From: Thoreauomyces humboldtii
Taxonomy: Eukaryota > Chytridiomycota > Chytridiomycetes > Spizellomycetales > Powellomycetaceae
DNA length: 13,310 bases
Direction: 5' to 3'
Assembly: GCA_027596035.1 (NCBI GenBank)
Contig: JADGJA010000644.1
Coordinates: forward strand, 1-13,310
Shown here piece by piece: positions 6,537-13,310 of this stretch. The position numbers were made by a program, and so were the translations under genes. Within the stretch, counting starts at the first letter, position 1; every line of letters begins with the position of its first letter. The notes beneath the pieces are model-generated. The model searched no databases and was not told the origin of the DNA. It saw only the letters and a list, made by a program, of their open reading frames with translations.

Positions 6537-8162
6537 ATGGCTTTCTACAGAGACAACGTCCTCGAATTTGCCGGTATCAATAGATCCAAAGGCGTCCCTA
6601 ATGTCCAAATTGGCCAGATCGGCCGAGCAAAGGATTACTCCAAACTTGATGAACTCGGCAACCCCAAAGTGGTTTACTCTTGGAACCGAAACATTCATCA
6701 AAAGGATTATGCTACTGCTACGAACTATGTCAAACCAGTTAATCCCCAGCAGATCTCCAGTGAGGATGTTCTGAAACTCTCTGCAACCCCTCACTACACG
6801 AAAGCGTACAAAGATGGCTTGGAGTATCTCAAAGCAGAAAAGGATTATCGCGCAAAGGAGCGATACGTTGATGGAGTCACTCCAGGACGGAACAAGACTG
6901 TCAATGTTGGAACGTCCACAAGCACCTCGGGATTGCCCATTCCTGACTCAAAGGGAAATGTGTACAACTATACAGCCCAAACGACTGCCCAGACCGGAAT
7001 GATGTTTGAAGCCCCTTGGAATCTTCCCGAGGTCCCAGCGCAACAAACAAATGTCATGGGCAGAAGGCGAAATCCAACGATTCGAGCGCAACACAAAACA
7101 ATCGTCAGAGACCCCTTTACCAATGCAACTCAAGTTGTCTCGGGTAGTGCTTCGGTTATCAAACCACCTGTAACTGTTCAAAACGACATTCTGGACCCGG
7201 TTATGCCTGGAGGCTTTCCTCAGATGATCGGACCGGTTAACGAACCTGCTGGTAGTGAACCGCCAGAGATTATCATCCCACAGACGCCTGTTCAAAGCGC
7301 AACCCCCGAGCAAATAATGTCAACAGTTTCCGATCCAACTGGCGTGCAAAATACCATCGAAAGTGCAGAAATCTTAGCAACTCCCAATGTGAGTGTTCCG
7401 GGGAGATCGCCATTTGCTAATGTTAGGAAAGCGTTCTCGGACACTCTACACAAGATTCGCAGAAAAAGAACAACATCTTTGGACCTTCTTGATACCAATA
7501 TGCGCAATCAGGAAACGGTTTCACGAGGAATTCTCACCACCCCAATCTCTCCGCCTCCATCTCCAAGAGGAACCAAAAGGAATCGAGATACCGCTTTCCC
7601 AGATGTACCCTATGAATCAATGGTCAGAAAACAGCCCCGAATTGATGCTCCTAGAAACTATCTAGATCCTGTCGAATCCAAAAGAGTTCGGGATGCGCTT
7701 AAACTAAATCTTTCGGTAAAGCGCAAGGTTTCTCCTACACTTAGAAGAGAAAATCCTAGAAAAAGACAAAATGCGGCAAGTGACTTGCCCGGATATCTTA
7801 CGCTCAATTCGTCGCAAAAGCGTAAAGTTTCCCCAACACTCAGAAAGCAAAAAGAACGCAAAAAGGCTCGAATTGGTGATACAGAAGAGATTCAACTTGT
7901 TGATCCATCCCGTCTCCAACAGCGGAGAAGCCGAACAATCAATGTTCAGCCTTTTCCTATAGGACCTCCTATCGATCCTACGGGTGCAAATCTTCAGAGT
8001 GCACCACGGCCTATCGCACACCTCAAGGGACAGCAGAGGAAGAATTTTGCGATTCCTCCAAACTTCTCAACAGTTGTTGAAGACGAAGCAACTGTCAGTC
8101 TCAGAAAGCGAAAAGTCGATACGAGTGCGAAACGAAACGCAAAGAAACCGCGACTCTCCTGA
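6537..8162 (+). CDS. Basic, proline-rich 541-aa virion/core-like protein with repeated NLS clusters
   Basis: A long intact frame of unrecognised family. The N-terminal 100 residues (MAFYRDNVLEFAGINRSKGV...) are mixed and Tyr-rich and could fold. Residues about 110-300 are Pro/Thr/Val-rich and probably disordered. From residue about 300 the chain is strongly Lys/Arg-rich. KRKVSPTLR occurs at residues 395 and 428, 33 residues apart, each followed by another basic cluster (RKRQN, ERKKARI), and a third KRKV occurs at 524 near the C-terminus (KKPRLS). These look like duplicated nuclear-localisation or DNA-binding elements, suggesting a genome-condensing core protein or a nuclear capsid-associated factor, loosely analogous to adenovirus core proteins. 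That function is inference. It follows the AAGTAAA motif and lies in the capsid gene block. The stop is TGA. Confidence 0.75.
   Translation: MAFYRDNVLEFAGINRSKGVPNVQIGQIGRAKDYSKLDELGNPKVVYSWNRNIHQKDYATATNYVKPVNPQQISSEDVLKLSATPHYTKAYKDGLEYLKAEKDYRAKERYVDGVTPGRNKTVNVGTSTSTSGLPIPDSKGNVYNYTAQTTAQTGMMFEAPWNLPEVPAQQTNVMGRRRNPTIRAQHKTIVRDPFTNATQVVSGSASVIKPPVTVQNDILDPVMPGGFPQMIGPVNEPAGSEPPEIIIPQTPVQSATPEQIMSTVSDPTGVQNTIESAEILATPNVSVPGRSPFANVRKAFSDTLHKIRRKRTTSLDLLDTNMRNQETVSRGILTTPISPPPSPRGTKRNRDTAFPDVPYESMVRKQPRIDAPRNYLDPVESKRVRDALKLNLSVKRKVSPTLRRENPRKRQNAASDLPGYLTLNSSQKRKVSPTLRKQKERKKARIGDTEEIQLVDPSRLQQRRSRTINVQPFPIGPPIDPTGANLQSAPRPIAHLKGQQRKNFAIPPNFSTVVEDEATVSLRKRKVDTSAKRNAKKPRLS
7719..7844 (+). 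repeat. Internal duplication (KRKVSPTLR units) in the 541-aa gene
   Basis: Two diverged coding repeats 99 bp apart, starting at 7719 and 7818. Both encode KRKVSPTLR followed by a basic run. Third positions differ (AAGCGCAAGGTT versus AAGCGTAAAGTT), so the duplication is old or selected at the protein level. Confidence 0.65.
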
Positions 8163-8263
8163 AATTTTAATTTTCTAACGATACATTAAGAATCATTAAA
8201 TTGACCCTCTTCCGAGATTTGAGCCATCTCATTAATAACACCGACGACCAGTAAGTATCTTTT

Positions 8264-8344
8264 CTTGTGGACTTATTCTTGCTTTACACCTGCAATCCTC
8301 CTGCACTGAGCCCAGTCGAAACACTATTTGCCGTACGCAAATGA
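8264..8344 (+). pseudogene. Possible scrap of a Tc1/mariner-IS630-like transposase
   Basis: A 26-codon stretch ending in TGA reads LYTCNPPALSPVETLFAVRK at its C-terminal end. That resembles the 'P-x-L-N-P-I/V-E-x-x-F/W-x-x-x-K' segment holding the third catalytic acid of Tc1/mariner/IS630 transposases. No start codon and no upstream DD region are visible. The match is short and could be chance. Confidence 0.25.
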
Positions 8345-8468
8345 CTGATGTTTGTCATATTTTTAACCATCAAGCCAGCCTACTATTTATATGTGATTGT
8401 TCTATATCGATGTCGGCACAACAGGAGAAAAGTGTACCGTGCTGCATTCCGACGGACTAATAACCGGG

Positions 8469-8493
8469 TGCCTAGAAACTTTATTTCTAGGCA
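8469..8493 (+). other. Perfect 10-bp hairpin upstream of the integrase
   Basis: TGCCTAGAAA, a 5-base spacer CTTTA, then TTTCTAGGCA, an exact inverted repeat ending 12 bases before the integrase ATG at 8506. In a transcript it would form a stable stem-loop in the 5' leader. As DNA it could be a protein-binding palindrome. The function is unknown. Confidence 0.5.
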
Positions 8494-8505
8494 ACCTTTT
8501 AAACT

Positions 8506-9831
8506 ATGGCACCACCCCTCACCGACGAGCAAAGTGCGTTTCTCAAGAATCTCTACTACAAAAAAGGGTACTTTCTCGGCAGAGATCGTCTCTTCTTTGT
8601 TCTCAAACAACAGCACTCCAACATTTCCAGACGCCAGGTACAAACATGGCTCAATGCTCAAACCATTCATCAGAAATTCACGCGTGTTCCACATCACACA
8701 TCAGTGTCAACTATCGTAGCGCTGAAGCACGGATCGTTTCAAGCAGATACCTTAGCAATGGATCAAGAAAGTTATCGAGGATTTACAGCGATATACTCTA
8801 TGATAGACCAATTCTCACGCAAAATCTAGGGCAAAGCGATAAAGACCAAATCGGCTGCCGAATGTACAAGAGCACTTAAAGAAATTATCGCTGAAAATCC
8901 TGGAATGAAACTCACCAGAATACAAAGCGATCAGGGTACAGAATTTATGAACGTCTTTGACGACTATCTAAAGGAGATCCATGTTGTTCACACCTTGTCA
9001 AGACCCGGCAATCCGTTTCAAAATGGTCAGATCGAGCGAAGTAACTTTGCTGTTCGGTCTCAGTGTGTCAAGTATATCGAAACAAGCAACGATAAGAATT
9101 GGCCAGGAAATCTGCAACGTCTTATCGACGTGTTGAATTCGACTTTCAATTCGATAACCAAGAAAAGTCCCGATCAACTCGAAGACTCTGCCCCAGATTC
9201 CGAAATACACCAAGAAGCCGGCGCTGCAATCGTGAAAAGAAGTCAGAAGTCAGTCAACTTTCGAGGTGCCTCCGAATTAGAGGTCGGCGATAATGTTCGA
9301 AAAGCACTCAGGACAAAGGTCGGCCATTCTGCCCTCACGAAAGCATCCAGAATCGGTTATTTCGACACTACACAGAGTTTCACAGTCGAAAAAGTTGTGC
9401 GTTCAAGACATCCCAATCAGTTACCTTCGTACAAACTCAAAGACAAGAATGGTACAGTCGAACCTGGTTTATGGGCGAGATCGCAACTTTTGCTCATCCC
9501 TCCCCTTTCTGAAAACGCACCAGAAGACCCACCCGAAAACGAACCCATTCCACACTCCGCTCCACAATCCCCTCCAGAATCCGCTCCACAGGTTCAACAG
9601 CCGCTTGACAACACTCGTCGCACTCGATCAACGGGTCAAGAGGATTATGAAGTTTCATATATCAGCGATAAACGACGTGTCAAAAGGGGCAAGAAATACA
9701 TTGTGCAATATAAAGTGCATTACGAGGGATATGGAGATGATGATGATCAAACAACTTGGGAACCGCTTTCTAACCTGGGAAATGCCAAAGAAGCGGTCAA
9801 GGAATATGAGGATAGTGTTCGAAATCGCTAG
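8506..9831 (+). pseudogene. Polinton/retrovirus-type integrase (rve) with chromodomain, one internal TAG
   Basis: A 441-codon frame interrupted by one TAG at 8827-8829 (codon 108), with no frame change. The catalytic acids are D81 (QADTLAMD), D142 (IQSDQGTEF) and E177 (GQIERSN), and the second and third are spaced exactly as D,D(35)E. An N-terminal helical region (residues 1-60) precedes the core. An SH3-like segment (ELEVGDNVRKALR to YKLKDKNGTVEPG) follows it, as in Polinton/Gypsy integrases. After a Pro/Glu-rich linker comes a chromodomain at about 381-436 (KYIVQYKVHYEGYGDDDDQTTWEP), a chromatin-targeting module. The stop falls after SRKI, where the family usually has Trp or another residue, so a single base change such as TGG to TAG is likely. 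The gene ends in TAG 13 bases before the second foldback repeat. Confidence 0.88.
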
Positions 9832-9844
9832 CATCGGTCTATTC

Positions 9845-10004
9845 GAGGCGTCACTTTTCCAAAAATTGTTCCAATGCGTAAATCTCTGTTCTCCGTTTTT
9901 GGTCAAAGTGAAAATACCTTATAGTAAATTGCACTTTGACCAAAAACGGAGAAGCCCCATGAATCAAACAAGGAACAAACTAGGAAAAGGGCGAAGTGAC
10001 GCCT
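9845..10004. repeat. Foldback / MITE-like palindromic repeat, copy 2
   Basis: About 160 bp, the second copy of the 2574-2740 element. The left end is GAGGCGTCAC, the right end GTGACGCCT (the last base differs from copy 1). The same perfect 21-bp inner arms lie at 9890-9910 and 9932-9952 around an identical loop. The outer arms differ from copy 1 by small indels and substitutions. It lies 13 bases after the integrase TAG, in the gap before the convergent primase-helicase. No clear target-site duplication is seen. With copy 1 it brackets the ATPase-to-integrase block (about 7.1 kb) as direct repeats. Confidence 0.85.
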
Positions 10005-10023
10005 GGAAGCACAAACAATCAGA

Positions 10024-10033
10024 TTTATTTATT
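10024..10033 (-). terminator. Overlapping AATAAA polyadenylation-like signals
   Basis: On the minus strand AATAAATAAA lies about 50 bases beyond the TGA of the primase-helicase gene, a usual distance for a eukaryotic poly(A) signal. AT-rich sequence makes chance occurrence possible. Confidence 0.35.
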
Positions 10034-10082
10034 ATGCGGTTTGGAGGGAAACAATTTTTTCACAACAATCAGATATAAAGAA

Positions 10083-13066
10083 TCAATCATCATCCAACGT
10101 CAACGTGAAGAGTTCTGGGTCTTCAAATGAATCCGCGATATAAACGAGAATCTGGCCATATGTGACCCATGTATACTTGCAAGTGGCTGTTCGCTCTGTA
10201 TAGTCTTTGACCACAATGTTTGCATCGAAATAGGCGTTGATCATCTTTGCATAAAGATCCATTCGATACGTTGTAGGGGTATGCAGAAACCGAAATCCTT
10301 TTTTTATATCCTCAAAGGTAGTGTTGCATACGTGTGTCGCTTTGATTGTGTCATTGAACTTTAGATTATTGTCCTTGTAAAACCCGTGAATGACAGTGGC
10401 GGCTGTTTTATTCATTTCTTCCACAAATAACGTTTCACCTCTTTCCAGTTTGCCGAACTGACGAACGGCGTAAACTGTTTCTCTCATTTGATCCCAAAGT
10501 TTACCCATCGTGCAATCATTGAGTTCCTGCCATCTCTGCTTGAAAAGTCTACGAAACATGTACTTTTCACGTTGAAGAATCTCGTCTACCGTTGCAGTGT
10601 ATTCTTTCAGTCGTTCCTTGATCACCAAAGCCTGAGTTTCGTCAATAACTTTGATATTGTCCCACTTGAACATGTTGGCTTTACTGCTGAACGAGTCTTT
10701 AATGACTTCTCGTTCCGTGTCCTGCAAGGCAAAAACGGTTTCGTCTGATAATTTGATGTTGCAGAGTTCGGCGTACATTCTGAATATCTCGTTTGAGGCA
10801 CTTTTTTGCCTGTCAGCGAAACTCTCTGTCTGCATTTGCGCCCAAAGGCTGGTAAACAACGGGCACTGGCTTAGATGACGTTGCTCTTCCTTTATGCACT
10901 TGAGGTTGGGCTTCATAAAGACCATGTAGATTTCATTGGAAAGCGGACCTCGAACACGAGCAAGAAGTTGGAAATAGTCTCGGAATGAGATGCATGCGGG
11001 GTTGAAGAATCCAAAAATCTTGTCGAAAGGACGCATTCCAGGTTTTGAATCATAGTTGACGCCAACTGCAAGGGCTGCGTTTCCTATGACAATACGGACA
11101 TCGGGGTTTCCCCAGGTTTCGTCAATTTTGCAAAGTTTCTGTTTGTCATTTGTTCTGTCTGCATGGATACCGATGACTTCACGTCCGCGTTTCCAATTGG
11201 GATATCGTTCGAGCATCGCCGATACGAGATTTTCAACACCATCAGGAGTGTGGCGCACCTTCTTTTTACCTTTTGCACCACAGGCAATAAAGACTTTTTC
11301 CCCAGCATCCAAAGACTCGTAAATCTTGTAATAAAGATCTTCTGTTTTCTCGCAATACTTGATAACGCGAAGATCAGGCTTACCATTCGATCCAATATAA
11401 ACGGGATTTCTCCAAGTCCTCGGATAAGATTTGTTGTGGCTGTCGTGAGAAATCCATCCATCCATACTACCTTTTTTGCGTTTCGAAGAATGTCCAAGAG
11501 TCGGTTCCAATGTTTACACGGATTTTTGTGACAGATAGCATTCGCTGCAAAACTTCTTAGTAGCGTTTCGCATTCGTCGATAACAACAAAGTCGTAGTTG
11601 CCTTCGACAAGATACATCGATTGGACAGAGCACACTAGTCTAGGCTCATGAACTGGAGTTCGTTTTTCGTCGACGCTGTAATCCAGATAGTATTTCCATT
11701 TTTCACTGAGACGGCCTCGCTGCTCATTCGTCAAAGCAACCCGACATGTTAACCAAAGTGCTGCGACACGTGGGTCCTTTTTGAAAATCTCGTTCATGTA
11801 TTCGATAGCGCTTCCACTCTTGTTTCCTCCCAAGGGAACATGAAGTACGACGTGTTTTGCGTTCCCCGCAGTGTAAAGATCTTTTCCTGCAAGCCATCGC
11901 AAATGGATTAAATGGTCAAATTGAGTGTTGACGGCCCTTTTCATCTTTTTACCTGGGGCTGACTTCAGAATGTCACGATTGTAAACGGATATTAGGCATC
12001 CTTTGAGGAAAGTGTCGGGAACCGGGAACTTTACCGCATCGATACGATTCCAGTATTCCCGATATTTTGCTAGACGAGAATCGGCGCTGTCCTTTCGGAG
12101 GTTCCATTTCCAGAAATCGTTGAACGAGATTCCCACCGTTTTGCACCAACGAGCGATTTTGCAGCAAAGCCAGTTGGAAAGTTGGAATTTCTCACCTCTT
12201 TTCGGGTTGGGCATGTGTGTCAAAAGGAGCAACGGATCCCCGCTGTAGATATCCAACTCTTCCGGGGGCTGCAGATTCATTCTGGGAATGTCTTCAATTT
12301 CTGCGAGTCGTGGTTTTTTCTTGTCCTTTGTGTTTTCATTTGATGCTTTACGTTTCTTTGTCAGAGTGTCCAGATGCTTATCGAAATTCATGCTTTCCAC
12401 ACTTATGCTTTCATCGTGAATGTTGTGCAAAATAGTATGATCCATTATTTCCTTAGATTTCGATCCCCTTAAAATCTTTTGAACTCGACCGTCGCCTTTA
12501 GACTGATTGACAAACTTGAAAAGGCCATTTGTCCGATAAACAGCCGGATCAAATCCCAACTCTTTGTTTTCCGGGAGAATGCAAAGTTGTTTCACGTGAG
12601 CGAAACCGTTCACATTCTCCACATGATAATTCTGCAGAACGATATGGTACGAGAACTTCCACATATTGGCATCGCGTTTTGTTCGACTTCCAGCAATGTT
12701 CATACGGGCTTTTGGAAACCATGAGACGATTTTTTTCTTTACTTTATCGAGCGGATCCTCCGACTTTGTTCCTTTGGCATCAATGTCAAAACACACCTTG
12801 ATTCGCCGGTCGGCCATCATTATCTCGAACAACTGATTATCGCTTTCCAGAATCTCCTGCGACTTGGTATTGTCGACAATTCCGTATTCCGAGTAATTCT
12901 TGTTAACACCCTCGGCCGTCAAGTAGGATCTAAAATGGGCAACAACCACTTGACCGGGAGTGCACTGGTCGAGCACGGTTTTCATAACGGATTCACCTTT
13001 GTTTCGATTGGTGTAGAAGGGTATTCCAGCACGAGTTGTTTTCGTAAATTTGGATATTGGAAACAT
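10083..13066 (-). pseudogene. Primase (AEP) fused to UL9-like SF2 helicase, one -1 frameshift
   Basis: Two overlapping same-strand frames: 13066 to about 11390, then -1 frame to the TGA at 10083-10085. Together they span about 990 codons. The N-terminal archaeo-eukaryotic primase has FDID (D94, D96), SYH (H141) and VYRTN...KFVNQSKGDGR (residues 177-194). A basic linker (about 238-253) leads to a herpesvirus origin-binding-protein-like helicase: degenerate Walker A PLGGNKS (411-417), RLVCSVQSMYLV, DEAD-box-type DECE (497-500), then in the second frame GVNYDSKPG and a motif VI-like QLLARVRG. The family primes and unwinds DNA at replication start; fused primase-UL9 helicases are known from some giant viruses and related elements. 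The ATG at 13066 leaves a suitable N-terminal segment before the primase core. The break lies near 11385-11400, since WMDGFLTTATTNL in the first frame and KPDLRVIKYCEK in the second both look genuine. Confidence 0.82.
11471..11477 (-). other. A_AAA_AAG slippery heptamer in the primase-helicase
   Basis: On the minus strand the sequence reads GC-A-AAA-AAG in phase with the first frame. This is a canonical -1 slippage heptamer, and slippage here leads directly into the second frame. However, the first frame still looks conserved for about 25 codons after it, so I favour a later single-base loss over programmed frameshifting. Confidence 0.35.
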
Positions 13067-13141
13067 GGTCTTATGTTGGGAGATGTCTATCTGAATGGTC
13101 CCAATTTTTTTATGTTTAAATACGCGCTTTAACGGTCTAAA

Positions 13142-13310
13142 TCAAACCCGAAATTTACGTCTTTTCCACACTGGAGCGATAAAGAGTGTCCATCTATGCT
13201 GTCCATCTATGCTGGAGCGATGAAGAGTGTCCATCACGACTGGCGAGCCCTCTTCCGACATCTCTGGAAGCACGATCGGCGGAACTGCGGGCGCGTCCAT
13301 GTCCGTCGGC
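13142..13310 (-). CDS. Unidentified short ORF, open at the right edge
   Basis: A minus-strand frame of about 55 codons enters from the right edge and ends at TGA 13144-13142. An internal ATG lies at 13300 (MDAPAVPPIVLPEMSEEGS). It is Pro/Glu-rich at first and ends with a basic tail (VWKRRKFRV). Its stop is in the same frame as the primase-helicase, 25 codons before that gene's ATG, so it could be the tail of an upstream gene, a broken N-terminal extension, or non-coding host flank. Part of it is made of short tandem repeats. No family is recognised. Confidence 0.25.
   Translation of the reverse strand, partial: PTDMDAPAVPPIVLPEMSEEGSPVVMDTLHRSSIDGQHRWTLFIAPVWKRRKFRV
13171..13235. repeat. Short tandem/direct repeats near the right edge
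   Basis: A 24-base unit beginning CTGGAGCGATAAAGAGTG at 13171 recurs at 13212 with one mismatch, and GTCCATCTATGCT is duplicated in tandem at 13188-13200 and 13201-13213. This is a small minisatellite-like array. Sequence to its right is visibly GC-richer than the rest of the window. Confidence 0.7.

Larger units (their letters stand above)
8163..8505. other. 343-bp intergenic region before the integrase
   Basis: No intact gene is visible. The first 60 bases are AT-rich, as expected for the 3' flank of the 541-aa gene. A possible transposase scrap lies at 8264-8344. A TATA-like stretch (ATTTATATG) lies near 8385. A perfect hairpin at 8469-8493 precedes the integrase ATG. Overlapping short frames here carry no recognisable motif. 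Confidence 0.5.

Noticed and set aside
6495..6794. A 99-codon minus-strand frame under the 541-aa gene
   Set aside because: Shadow of the 541-aa gene's N-terminus; it also covers the divergent intergenic region.
8397..8879. A 160-codon plus-strand frame overlapping the integrase start
   Set aside because: It shows no protein-like pattern and overlaps the D,D(35)E integrase frame.
2574..10004. The two foldback repeats as the terminal inverted repeats of a Polinton
   Set aside because: Each copy is itself a palindrome, there is no matching 6-bp duplication at the outer flanks, and viral genes lie on both outer sides.
9293..10078. A 261-codon plus-strand frame running through the integrase tail and repeat copy 2
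   Set aside because: Out of frame with the clear SH3-like and chromodomain coding; its latter part only translates the palindromic repeat.

Overview
The window looks like part of an integrated, partly decayed eukaryotic DNA virus of the Polinton / Polinton-like virus (PLV) / adintovirus sphere. It carries an A32/FtsK-HerA-type packaging ATPase, a penton-like minor capsid protein, a major capsid protein (MCP) candidate, a charged coiled-coil protein, a basic NLS-rich protein, a D,D(35)E integrase with a C-terminal chromodomain, and a fused archaeo-eukaryotic primase plus herpesvirus UL9-like superfamily 2 helicase. The chromodomain and nuclear-localisation-like clusters point to a eukaryotic nucleus. 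The host cannot be identified from this sequence. No protein-primed PolB and no adenovirus-type protease are visible here, though either could lie outside the window.

Layout from left to right. 1-2534 (minus): a very long fibre-like protein of at least 844 codons, open at the left edge, with adenovirus/phage-fibre-like shaft repeats. 2574-2740: a palindromic foldback repeat. 2748-3464 (minus): packaging ATPase. 3519-4862 (plus): a 32-aa basic mini-protein, the penton-like protein and the coiled-coil protein. 4891-6113 (plus): MCP, broken by one frameshift and one in-frame TAG. 6192-6491 (minus): a small amphipathic protein. 6537-8162 (plus): a 541-aa basic protein. 8163-8505: mostly non-coding, with a possible transposase scrap and a perfect 10-bp hairpin. 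8506-9831 (plus): integrase with one in-frame TAG. 9845-10004: second copy of the foldback repeat. 10083-13066 (minus): primase-helicase with one frameshift. 13142-13310 (minus): a short ORF running off the right edge, in GC-richer sequence with short tandem repeats.

How the genes fit together. The ATPase, penton-like protein, MCP, small helical protein, basic core-like protein and fibre-like protein form a virion morphogenesis set. The integrase would insert the genome, and its chromodomain may target chromatin. The primase-helicase would start replication. Several virion genes share an AAGTAAA-like motif directly before the ATG, suggesting co-regulated (late) expression. Two frameshifts and two TAG stops inside conserved genes suggest a fossil or dying copy. 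The fibre-like, ATPase, penton-like and 541-aa frames are intact.

The most unusual items are the giant fibre-like gene, the duplicated hairpin element placed just after two stop codons, the degenerate Walker A of the helicase, and the fact that both internal nonsense codons are TAG.
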